This document shows positions 34,357-44,700 of a stretch of 64,000 bases of DNA, piece by piece. The translations under genes were made by a program, and so were the position numbers. The number at the start of each line of letters is the position of its first letter. The first letter of the stretch is position 1. The notes beneath the pieces were generated by a model that did no database searches, was not told where the DNA came from, and saw nothing but the letters and a program-made list of their open reading frames with translations. This DNA comes from Verticillium longisporum (Eukaryota > Ascomycota > Sordariomycetes > Glomerellales > Plectosphaerellaceae). The stretch is taken from NCBI GenBank assembly GCA_019188255.1, contig JAETXT010000004.1:1922001-1986000 (forward strand). Reading direction: 5' to 3'.

Positions 34357-37152
34357 ATGCAGTCTGCGTTGCCCTCTCCGCACCCTGGCTTTGGTCAACC
34401 AGGCCAGCATGCTCACAGCAGCGGCATGGAAACAAGCTCCCTGCCTTCAACGAGCCAGAGCCGCGGAATCGCGGGCAGAATCCACAGCAAACTATATCGC
34501 GTCTCAAAGCATCGTGGTACGAGCAGACTCGGCCACTGCCAGCGAAAAGCGAGCCATACACTAACAGGCACAGGTCCGAGCTCGCTGATACCTCCCCCTG
34601 CTTCGTCTCTGAAAGAGCTGGTCCATCAGGATTCTGGGTTCTCTGATCTGCAGCCCAAAAGCCCTCCCGAATTCGCTCGTCATTTCGTCGGTGCTCGTGC
34701 GACAGGACAGGCTTCGACCGACGGCGATAGCAGCTCGTCGCCGAGTGTCATCCGGTCCTCGCCCAACGACACGCAAGTTTCCACACGCCAAACCTCGATT
34801 GGCTCGAGCCTGCGTCGCACTTCCCAGTTTGATCGAACGGGCCAGCGTGCACAGTTTGTCATGGACGTCATCAGGTAGAACCATATGAACCCTGGCGTAG
34901 AGGTGCCCGTGTTGTTCTATCCCCAGGACGTCAAGGTTCGGGCAATGGAGAAGGCGGCCACTGCCAAGGCTCACTTTGAGACGTACTACAATGACTTGTT
35001 GCAGGACGGTCCGTCACCTCGCTCCGCAAGGCTTGATGGGATGAGGTCCGTCCTAGATAGCAGCCCCATGGTACTACCTGAAGACAGGAAGGAGCTCGAA
35101 ACCGCCTTCTTTCAACAGGAGACCCATCATCTGCGGCAGTCCAGGGTTCTGAAGTGGGAAAGTCTTCGCGCTGCTAATCGCCTTGTCGATAACGGCCAAG
35201 GACCATGCGTGAAGAACTACTCGACGCTCAAGAACTTGGGCAAGGGAAGCTTTGGCGTTGTACGCCTGGTTCGAGAAAAAGGTGACGGAGACCTCCAGAG
35301 CGGTCAACGGCGCCAGAAGAATGTGTACGCCATGAAGGTGATCAGAAAGACAGACATGATCCGCAGTTCCCAGGAAGGCCACCTACGAGCCGAGCGGGAC
35401 TTCCTCATTGCGTCCGAGACCTCTGAATGGTGAGGCAGCCCAGCATCAGCTCTGTTGGTGTACCATTTCGGATGTACTGATATTTTGCAGGATAGTCCAG
35501 TTGATATCCAGCTTTCAGGACGCTACGAACCTTTATCTCGTCATGGAGTACATGCCCGGAGGCGACTTTCTTGGTCTTCTCATCCGCGAGAACATCCTCG
35601 AGGAGCATGTTGCCCGCCATTATGTCGCTGAGATGGTGGTTTGCGTGGAGGAGGCCCATCGTCTGGGCTTCATACATCGCGATGTCAAGCCTGACAACTT
35701 TCTCATTGATGCCCATGGCCACCTGAAAATTTCCGATTTTGGACTGGCCTTTGACGGTCGATGGCAGCATGACACGGCTTACTACCTCTGGCAACGCGAC
35801 GACCTCATGCGTAATCTGGGCATCGCTGTCGAGGGCGATGCGACCGATCAGAAGGAGGACACAAAAACGTCAAAGGCGCACAAGCGCCACCAAGATCGGG
35901 TCGAAAGAGAGAGGCACAAGCCTCCATCCTGTTTCCGGGCGAATGCTGAAGGCGGTGAACAGATCCCCCTCGTCGGCAGCCTGCTAGATTGGCGGGCCAC
36001 CAGAAACCGCACATACGCCAAGTCTGTTGTTGGCACCAGCCAGTACATGGCTCCTGAAGTGATCGAGGGGAAGAGATATGATGGGAGATGCGACTAGTAG
36101 AGTATTGGCATCATCCTGTACGAGTGTCTGTACGGGTGCACGCCGTTCCTTGCTGAAGGAGGCCGTCATGACACGAAGAAGAAGATCCTCGTAAGTGGTC
36201 AATGCAGGTTTGGGTTGGCATGTTGTTGATTGCAGTATCCTAGGCCCACGATGCATCGACCTTTGAATTCCCGCGAGACATACCCGGCGTCAGTTACGAG
36301 TGCCAGCACCTCATTTTACAGTTGCTTCAGAACCAAGAATGCCGGTTGTCATCTCCAAAGTACCGCAGCCAAGACCCTCTTGCACCACAGCACTATGTGT
36401 TTGCCGAGGACGATGCGATCGACATCAAGAACCACCCCTGGTTTCAGTATCTTGATTGGAACCATCTGCACCGGATGACGCCTGGTTTCGTACCACACCT
36501 CCATGCGTCGGACGATACACGCTACTTTGACGAGGATGAGCCCGTCTCGGACTGGTCAGAGACGGTGGAGTCGGAAGAACCCGTCATTTCGCCGCACAAG
36601 ATGAAGCGGCTGCTGCGGCGTGAAGGGTTCTGCAGCCGGTCCATTGGCAGCTTCATGGGGTACATTGCAACGCCTTTCGACACGACAAGACTACGGCAGA
36701 TTGACCAACGAATTGAAGGCAAGGCGCACTTCAGCGAGGAAGACAAACACGTCCTCAAGTATCTCGTGCGAAAGTTTGGATGCAAAGAGCGCAAGGGGGC
36801 GCGGGACATTCTTCTGCGAGACCCCACGACGCGGCGAGACGTCATGAACGTGCGAAAGCAGAAGGCTTTTGTCGACTACACGTGGAAAAGGGCGCCGGCG
36901 CCGCCTTGCCTGCCGGTTGCCGCGGTAGGCGATGATGGCGTGTGCTACCATGAGGAGATGACGGAGACGTACCAGCAGGAACGACACGCGTCCGAGGCCT
37001 ATGCTGCACAAGGGACGTACTGGGAACTGGATGGACAGTATGAAATAGGTGGAGGCCCGTACGCCATGGTCAACACCATGTACTGGCAGGGGCAGCAGCA
37101 GTACGAGCAGCGGCTTGACAGACCGTACTTTTGGGACGGACAGTATCGATAG
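34357..37152 (+). pseudogene. NDR/LATS-family AGC kinase with three in-frame TAG codons
   Basis: Clear NDR (COT1/CBK1/ORB6-like) kinase architecture. A disordered N-terminus is followed by an MOB-binding-like helical region (AKAHFETYYNDLL) and then the kinase domain: GKGSFGVV, YAMKVIRK (lysine), HRDVKPDN, SDFGLAFD, a long basic insert, VVGTSQYMAPEVI and the AGC C-tail. Introns: 34517-34573 (in frame, probable), 35430-35490 and 36191-36243; the spliced length would be 874 codons. Three TAG codons interrupt it. TAG at 34876-34878 follows VMDVIR, where relatives seem to have Gln. TAG-TAG at 36095-36100 falls in YDGRCD**SIGIILYEC, where the kinase consensus has Trp-Trp. No splice sites remove them. 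All three fit CpA-to-TpA changes, as made by RIP. The rest of the frame is well preserved, so inactivation is recent or partial products are still made. Confidence 0.75.
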
Positions 37153-37417
37153 AGGGTGGGCTTTGAGAGGTGTGCCTGATGGCAAGACGGAGGGCGGCGG
37201 CCCGAGGTCCCAGGCCCTGAGTATTGTTAGAAGGAGTAGCATCAATTAGTATTTGTTACGATGTGCTTGTGCGCTGTGTAATGCTGTGTAAGGGGTGAGG
37301 AATGTAGGTCTACTGGAAGGAGATTAGGCTGTCTCTTTGATGGCCGAGCACGGTCAGAGAGGAAGAAGAAGACGAGGAGGAGGAAGAATTAGGACGAGGA
37401 GGGCAGAAGGGCGGACG

Positions 37418-39181
37418 CTATAACTTGTCGTCCACGAGGTCCAGATGATCATCCTCGTCGAGAGCACCGGGCCCCTCGCCGCCGCCGAGGGCGGCAGCAC
37501 GGGCATTGAGGACGTCCCACTCGAACTCGCGCAGGGCGCGCAGCTCGGCGGGGAAGAAGAGCAGGGCCAGCAGGCCCTCGACGACGGAGGCGGCGAGGGC
37601 GAGGCTGCCGACGAGCAGCAGCAGGAAGGCGGGCCAGCGGCTGCGGCTGGCGGCGGCATCGGGGGCGAACCAGACGGCGACGAGGGCGGCGAGCCAGAGG
37701 GCGAGCAGGGCCAGGGCGGTGCGGGCGCGGCGGGTGCGCTGGGCGCGCTCGCGGCGGCGGTAGGCGGCTATCTCGGCGAGGAGGGCGTCGTACTCGTGCT
37801 GCGAGAGGGGCAGGGCGTCTTGGGCGGCGGCTGGCGGGGCCGGGGCGGTGGCCAGTTGGGCGTCGAGGGGGGATCTGAGACTGGAAGAAGAAGAGGAAGT
37901 GGAGGAGGGGGTGTGCAGGGTCAGGGTCGCCTCGACGGAGAAGTGGTCGCTCAGGGAGCAGTGCAGGTCGGGGTGCGGGGCGCGCATGCCGACGGCGGCG
38001 GACTTGACGACCCAGGCCGGGGCAGAGGGCGAGGCGGAGGCGGAGGCGGGCGGCGAGGAGAGGAAGATGTAGTCGAGGCGCTTGCCGGTGGGGTCGGGGT
38101 CGTCGGGGGCGACGCGGCGGCGGGGCCGGTCGGCACGGGCGAGGGCGCGCTGGTCGCGGGCGGGCCAGCGCCAGGTGCTGTAGGCCGAGTCGGAGGTGGC
38201 GCCGTTCTCGTCGAGGTTGAAGAGGGCGCCGGGGACGGGGCGGCGACGCGGGGTCTCGAGGGGGTCGGTGGCGTGGCCGAGGGCGCTGTCGGGGTGGAGG
38301 AGGCGCCAGGCGTCGCGGACGGGGGCGCGGGCGGTGAGGATGCGGTGCTGCAGGGAGGTGGGCCGCATGTTGAAGTCGCCGAGGGCGAGGACGAGGTCGG
38401 CGGCGGGCGAGGCGGCGGCGGCGGCGTGGGCGCGGCGCAGCAGGGAGGCGAGGTACCACGACTGGGCGAGGCGGTGGGCCGTGTACGTGTCGTTGTAGGG
38501 GGCGTGGGTGTGCGTGTTGAAGACGTGGATGCGGCGGGGCGGGCTGGCTCTGGTGTTGGAGTCGCCGTTGCCAGGCTCGGCGTTGTCAGGCTCGTCGTTG
38601 GATCTGGACTCGGCGTTGTCAGGCTCGTCGTTGGATCTGGACTCGGCGTTGCCAGGCTCATCATCGTCGCAGCGCAGGGTGGCACAGGCGACGCCCTTGC
38701 CGACGTACCAGTCGCCGCGCCAGAAGGCCGTGGGCCGGCCGTTGAGGGGGTAGGGAAGCGTGGCGGCCTCCTCTATGGGCCAGCGCGAGAGGAGGGCGAG
38801 GCCGGCGCCGAAGGGGCCGGCAAAGTAGAACTTGCCGTGGGGCAGGACGTGGCGCGTGGCGCGACGGATGGCGAGGTAGTCATCGTGGACGAAGCACTCT
38901 TGCAGGGCGACGATGTGCGGGGCGGGGTCGGCGAGGGCGAGCCGGCGGGCAATCTCGGCGAGGCGCTGGGGCCGCTGCTTCGAGATGTACTTGAGGCCCC
39001 AGCAGTTGAGGGTGACGATGTGGATGTCGGTGGGGGCGGAAGCGGCGGCAGCATGCGAGGCCATGGCGGGGTGGTGATGCTCAGCGGTTTGGGGTGGACC
39101 TTGGGGTGGAGGTCTTTGTGTGCAGGCTAAAGGAGCAGATGGTGTGTTCGTGTTGGAGTGGGAGCTCACGATGGAAGACAC
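37418..39181 (-). CDS. ISC1: Inositol phosphosphingolipid phospholipase C, neutral sphingomyelinase family
   Basis: Hydrolyses complex sphingolipids to ceramides at ER/mitochondrial membranes. The endonuclease/exonuclease/phosphatase fold is complete: TLNCWGLKYISK, VALQECF (catalytic Glu), LALGDFNMRP (Asp/Asn), KRLDYIFLS and LSDHFSVEA (catalytic Asp-His). Two C-terminal membrane segments (ALALLALWLAALVAVWF and WPAFLLLLVGSLALAASVVEG) follow, the family hallmark. The first ATG is 39181; the more likely start is ATG 39064 (MASHAAAA), because conserved sequence begins just after it. Uninterrupted. An 11-residue repeat based on DNAESRSNDEP is inserted around residues 205-235, at a surface position ahead of the conserved HVFNTHTHAPY. 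About 587 residues, or 548 from the second ATG. Very GC-rich, so long antisense frames exist but are not genes. Confidence 0.9.
   Translation of the reverse strand: MSSIVSSHSNTNTPSAPLACTQRPPPQGPPQTAEHHHPAMASHAAAASAPTDIHIVTLNCWGLKYISKQRPQRLAEIARRLALADPAPHIVALQECFVHDDYLAIRRATRHVLPHGKFYFAGPFGAGLALLSRWPIEEAATLPYPLNGRPTAFWRGDWYVGKGVACATLRCDDDEPGNAESRSNDEPDNAESRSNDEPDNAEPGNGDSNTRASPPRRIHVFNTHTHAPYNDTYTAHRLAQSWYLASLLRRAHAAAAASPAADLVLALGDFNMRPTSLQHRILTARAPVRDAWRLLHPDSALGHATDPLETPRRRPVPGALFNLDENGATSDSAYSTWRWPARDQRALARADRPRRRVAPDDPDPTGKRLDYIFLSSPPASASASPSAPAWVVKSAAVGMRAPHPDLHCSLSDHFSVEATLTLHTPSSTSSSSSSLRSPLDAQLATAPAPPAAAQDALPLSQHEYDALLAEIAAYRRRERAQRTRRARTALALLALWLAALVAVWFAPDAAASRSRWPAFLLLLVGSLALAASVVEGLLALLFFPAELRALREFEWDVLNARAAALGGGEGPGALDEDDHLDLVDDKL
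38560..38665. repeat. 33-bp tandem repeat inside ISC1
   Basis: Two nearly identical 33-bp units plus partial copies at each side, keeping the ISC1 reading frame and encoding acidic 11-residue repeats. Confidence 0.85.
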
Positions 39182-39642
39182 GAGGCTGAGGGCGAGGCAG
39201 AGATAGGCTGAGGGCGAGGCAGAGACGAGGCAGGGGCGAGGCTGGCGCTGTTGACGGATTAGTCAAGCTGAGGTCGGCGCTCGGCAGCTACAGAGGCCGG
39301 CCCTCCCAATGCACCCCCTCTGGTACCAATGCACCCCCCTGTCTCAGCACCCTCGAATCGAAATCGACATGGACCATCAGCCTTCCTTCACTTTGCCCTG
39401 CCAGGCCAGACTCTTGCTCCTCCATCCAATCCATCGATCCTCACGCGCCAACCCTCATGTGCATCACGAAACGCTGACCTCTTCCTCTCGTCGCGGCGTC
39501 TTCCACGACTACTTGTCTCCCAGCCCGCCCTCGGTGGCTGCCCAGCACTGCCTCTCCTTCCTCTGCACCATCTTCCACGACGACAACCTCCACCACCACC
39601 ACCACCACCACCTCCACCACCACCACCACCACCACCTCCACC
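39182..39642. other. Divergent promoter between ISC1 and the SWD3-like gene
   Basis: 460 bp head-to-head region. C-rich, ending in a CCA repeat that abuts the + strand start codon. No separate gene. Confidence 0.55.
39590..39642 (+). repeat. (CCA/CCT)n repeat directly before a start codon
   Basis: About 17 CCA triplets with two CCT interruptions, ending at the ATG of the WD40 gene, so the 5' UTR ends in a CCA array. Confidence 0.9.
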
Positions 39643-41402
39643 ATGGACCTCGACGACGCCATCCTCCCCGAACCTGCGCCCAAGCGACGGCGCGTCTCGA
39701 CCCTCAAGAGCTCCACCTCGACCCCTCGCTACAGCTCCCCCGATGAGCACGCCACAGCCCTCAAGAAGAGCCCGCCGCGCCGCGTCTCCATCAGGAGAGG
39801 CAGGCTTAGCAGGTCCCCGCCCAGCCGGAGGTCCAGCGAGGACGAGCTCAACCACGCCTACTACACCCAGTCGCCCACCCCCGACACGAGGCCCGCCTCG
39901 CGCTCGCGCTCGCCCTCACGGACCCGAACGCGAATGCGAACGCGAACCAGAAACCGAACCCGCTCGCCCTCTCGATCACCAGCTGCCCGATCACCAGCTG
40001 CCTCCTCCGACGACGACTCGGCCCGCTCCCGCTCCCGCACCCGCTCTCGCTCGAGACCCCATGCCCTCTCCCCTTCGCCGTCACCCTCGCCTCGCACCCT
40101 CGCCTTTGACTCGCGCTCCCTATCCCCCGCCGCCTCCGACCGCACCACGCCCCAGAGCCTCGCCGACAAGGTCGACCGGCACCTGCGCCTCTCGCCACAA
40201 CAACAAGACCACCACCCCCCACCGCCCCCGGCCCCGCGCCATAGTGTCCGCCCAGACTACCGCCCCAAGATGACCCTCACCGGCCACCGCGGCCCCGTCT
40301 CCCAGGTCCGCATCTCCCCCGACGGCCGCTGGATCGCCTCGGCCTCGGCCGACGCCACCGTCAAAATCTGGGACGCCCACACCGGCCGTCTCATGGACAC
40401 CCTCGTCGGCCACATGGCCGGCGTCAGCTGCCTCGCCTGGTCCCCCGACGGCGACACCCTCGCCACCGGCTCCGACGACAAGGCCATCCGCCTCTGGGAC
40501 CGCGTCACCGGCCGCCCCAAGGTCAGCGCCAAGGGCATCTCGGGCGCCAAGGACGGCGCCGCCCGCCCCATGCCCCCTTGCGCGGCCACCACAACTACGT
40601 CGTCAGCATTGCCTTTTCGCCCAAGGGCAACGTCCTCGCCTCGGGCTCCCACGACGAGGCCGTCTTTCTCTGGGACGTCCGCGCCGGTCGCCTCATGCGC
40701 TCCCTGCCCGCCCACTCCGACCCCGTCTCTGGCATCGGCTTCTCCCACGACGGCACCCTCGTCGTCAGCTGCTCCACCGACGGCCTCATCCGCATCTGGG
40801 ACACGTACACCGGCCAGTGCCTCTCGACCCTCGTCCACGAGGACAACCCCGCCGTCACGGCCGTCTGCTTCGCCCCCAACAGCCGCTTCGTCCTCGCCTT
40901 CAACCTCGACGGCTGCATCCGCCTCTGGGACTACGTCGCCGGCACCGTCCGCAAGACCTACCAGGGCCACAAGAACGCCGCCTATGCCGTCGGCGGCTGC
41001 TTTGGCCTGCTGCCCGACGGCGGCGCCTTTGTCGCCTCGGCGAGCGAGGACGGCGACGTCGTCCTCTGGGACGTCTCCTCCAAGGACGTTGTCCAGAGGC
41101 TGCACGCCCACCCGGGCCACGTCTGCTTCTGGGTCGATGTCCGGCGCGACACCATGGTGACGGCCGGCCAGGACGGCTCCTTGCGCGTCTTTGTCCACGC
41201 CACAGAGACCCACGATGCAGACGCGACTGCCGCCACAGAAGCGACTGACGCGCTGACGAACGGCGGCGCCGCCGCCCATGGGCACGCCGAGAACGGCGTG
41301 ACGCCGCCATTGGCGCCCGCCGAGACGGAGACGAGCCGGAGCGCCGAGCCGCCCATCAAGGTAGAAGACGACGACGTCGCGATGGACGGCACGAGCGCGT
41401 GA
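39643..41402 (+). CDS. WD40 repeat protein, SWD3/WDR5-like (one frameshift)
   Basis: Probable COMPASS histone H3K4 methyltransferase subunit. An N-terminal region of about 200 residues is rich in Arg-Ser repeats (RSRSPSRTRTR) and predicted disordered. A beta-propeller of about seven WD repeats follows: LTGHRGPVSQVRISPDGRWI, KIWDAHTGR, CLAWSPDGDTLATGSDDK, LWDVRAGRLMRSLPAHSDPV, IRIWDTYTGQCLSTL, FNLDGCIRLWDYVAGTVRKTY and VLWDVSSKDVVQRLHAHP. A short acidic tail ends at TGA 41400-41402. The frame breaks at the CCCCC run near 40571-40575; with one base restored, ARPMPP continues as LRGHHNYVVSIAFSPKGN. Repaired length is about 586 residues. The KTYxGHKN motif near the end is typical of WDR5. SWD3 is the best guess; another WDR5-like propeller is possible. 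Confidence 0.8.
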
Positions 41403-41739
41403 GCATAGGCCGTGCCGTCTAGTCTGCATTGACGTGCATGAGTAATGACAGCTCGTTCAATCTGGAAGGACGTAGAAACCCCCCCTTATCTTACAAAGTC
41501 AATACTCATCATCATCTCGATTCACCCTACGGTCTCACGGACATGACAATTCGTTCGTTCATCATTGGTATGTGTCTAAACTAGGGGGAACGATCCAGCG
41601 AGAGTGAGACAGAAACGCCCTTGATGCTACTCGCCCCTTCCTTTATGCAGCGTGCCCGTCCCCTGTAAGTGATGCGTACTCCTCCAACACGATGCCCTCC
41701 GCCGTGCTGCTCAGACGGGCTCCCAACGACCCCCTTGTC
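41403..41739. other. Tail-to-tail intergenic region
   Basis: 3' ends of the WD40 gene (+) and UBR1 (-). Nothing else seen. Confidence 0.5.
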
Positions 41740-44700
41740 CTAAATCGTCTCCCACCCGCCATTGTTGATCTCGGCCTCGAGCTTGCGGCTGATGAAGCTC
41801 GGCACGCCATGGCTGAGGAACGTGTTGCGCAGCATCGAGTCGTACCGCCGCTGGCTCAGGAACAGCTGCCGGCCGTGGCGCAGGCCGAGGCCCGTCTCGC
41901 CGTACTTGTCAATGTAGGGCGCGCTGCTGTACGAGCCCGACATGCGGAAGAGGTAGAAGATGCAGCACTTGCGGATGTTGAGGAAGAGGCCAATGTTCTT
42001 TTGGCATCTGTTGACCGATCTATTAGCGAGCGGTTTTCATGACCTTTCACAAAACGATCGATGTGTGTGGGGAAGAGGTGAAGGGGAGAGAAGGAGAGTC
42101 AGTAGTAGACAAAAGGGGGAGGCTTACTTCCGCATGTGCTGCTGCGACCCGCCGATGCGCTGCGGCTCCCGGTCGCCCGGCACCGCCTCCTCCTTGAGGC
42201 AGCAGACGGCCTGGCCGCAGAAGACGTCGCCGCACAGCAGGCAGATCATGGGGTCCGACACGTCCATGCCGGTCGAGGGGCACTTGCGCTTCGTCGCCTC
42301 CTCGATGAGCGTGTCAAACGTCTTGGGCAGGCCGACGAGCTCAAAGATGGCCGGGTGGCTGAGCTGCGCCGACGCCGGCAGCTCCTTCTCCTCGACCGAC
42401 CCGGGCCACAGGATCTGGTGGCGGACCCAGCCGCTGACGAGGGCCGACGTCGAGGGCGACCAGCCGGCGTGCGGGCCGTGCTCCGTCAGCGAGGCGACCA
42501 TCTTGTCAAAGTCGGGCAGCTGCAGGGCCTCCGAGAGCCGCTCGAGCTCGTCCTGTTCGGGCGCCGGCGACACGTGGCTGTTGAAGTCGACGCCGTACTT
42601 GACGTACAGCAGCACGACCGACTTGCGCAGGAAGACCTGGGCGTACTTCTTGACAAAGGCGTAGTAGCTCTCTAGGCTGTCGAGCTCCGGCTGGCCAAAT
42701 GCCGTGTTGCTGAGGTCAAAGTCGGACCCCACGTCAGAAGGCGCGGCGTTGATGTCCATGGCCATTCTCGTAATGGCCAGACAGAACTCAGCAAAGTGCT
42801 TGAGCGACGCGTCTCGCGCTTGGCAGTTGACCAGATAGCCGACCCAGACGTGGGACGGAATGTTCTTGCTCATGTGATAGACGACCTTGACAATCTCGGC
42901 GAGGTAGCAAAGCTTGAGAATGTGGTTGACGTCGTAATCGTGCGCCTGAACGAGACCGAAACAACACTCGTTGAAGAAGAGGAAGCTGTCCTGGCTCATC
43001 AGCGGGGATAAATGTCGACGGGACGACGAGTGTTGTCCGTCTCCTCTCCGAAATATTGCGACATGAACAGTTGGCAGTGCTGCCTCTCGCTGTCTCTTCG
43101 GAATTCCTCCTCGACGCGGTTGTCGCCGCGCGCCTTGAGGCCGCCGACTGCAATGTATGAAGTCGTCGTCTCGGAGAGGATTCGAAGGTGCGTCAAGACC
43201 TGCTCCGGAATCTTCTCCAGAAGCGTCAGGCCACTTTGGGCCTCCACGCCTCGCTGCTGGATTTCGGTCGCCGCGATGGAGTTGCCTACGACCCGCACCA
43301 GCACGTCAGAGTATATGATTTCGTCCCTTTCCGGCATCTCCCTTGGGTGAACGGGATGCCTTGTCTGGAAGCCGTTCATCAGCACGGTGTCACGCAGGCG
43401 GCGGTAGACCCGCACGAGCTCGCCTAGGAGGCCGCCCGCATCGTTAGAAGTTGAGCGACGAGACGTCATGGGCGTGTTCATGGCCGAAAACATGGAGCTC
43501 AGCGGCGTGACAAGAGGCAGCTCGCCGCTGGCCGAGTCTTCTGTGCTCCATGCCTCTTCGTAGAGCTGGCTTGCCTTCTCCGCGAGCGCCGTCGTGACGG
43601 CGTCCTTTGTATACCGCGCGAACGAGGACTGGACCTGGTCAGGCGGCCGGGTAGCCCCGCGGACGTAGTACGCACTGCGCATTTCCGTCTCGAGAAAGTC
43701 GGCAAACGATCGCGGGCCCTGGTCGAGCACGCTGGGGTAAGATTCTTCTTGGCCCTTCCAAATGACAGGAAGGAATGCATTGCCCAAGGCTTTGCAGAGA
43801 GGGCAGACGAATTCTCGCCGCCGCAGGTCTTCCGGGTGATGGCGTGCGATCTGGTGATGATGTCTTCGGTTCGTGGCCTCGACATACGTCTCGAAGCAAC
43901 TGAAGTGCATCATGTGGCCGCATCCGATGGAGACAGGGCGGGGACGGGACAGCTTCGCGGGGAAGCCTTTTCCAATGGTTTGACGCTCCGCAGTGAAGGA
44001 CTCTCCGTTCGCATTGACCTTGGTCACCTCCTGGCGGTTCTCGTGCGCCACACCGAACGGGCGAATGTCTTCGGCAGACCGATCAAGGTTGGCGGGAGTA
44101 TGGAACGCTTCGCGTACAAAGTCGGGGTCCTGGAGATCAGTTTGTCTCAGTATCGAGCTCTGGTTGAACAGGGCAAAGGTGCCGTAGAGCCGGCGGTCAT
44201 CCGTGTCTTCCTGACACAGGATGCAAGTCCCCGTTGGATATTTCCATGTGTTCTTACGGTCCTCGGTCGGCTTCAGCGCGTCATCATCTTCGAGATCAGA
44301 GCCCCAGTCTACATCGCCCTGGTTGTCCATGAAGCTCTTTTGCTGCTGCTGGAACTGGGCCATGACCTTGGCCTGGCGCCACAGCCCTGCCCTCTTCTTG
44401 CGATCTCGCACTTCCTCCACCCAGTTGTTTGCCGGAGAGGCGGTCGCGATGCGATCGACAGAAATACCCACGCGCATGTAGGCCTTTTCATAGCTTCGAG
44501 GCCGCTTCTCGCGCATCCGCTTGAGAATGAGGCCGATCCGGGGTGGCATGCCTTGAACTCTTCTTTCGTCGACATCATGTCTAGCAGAGCCACAATCGTC
44601 TTCGCATTGGGAGCCTCTGGCAGGAAATTGCTCCTGGCAGGCCGTGACAAGGCGATGGAGATGAAGGACTTCAGCGACTCTTCAGTCATGTCGTCCTCGT

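Noticed and set aside
34876..36100. Reassignment of TAG as a sense codon
   Set aside because: Other genes in the window end at TAG normally (BUB2, ATG10, ARPC1) and do not use it inside conserved regions.
37445..39130. 561-codon open frame on the + strand
   Set aside because: Antisense to ISC1 in very GC-rich DNA; composed of Gly/Glu/Ala repeats with no domain.
40257..41429. 390-codon open frame on the - strand
   Set aside because: Mirror of the WD40 repeats; composition follows the other strand.
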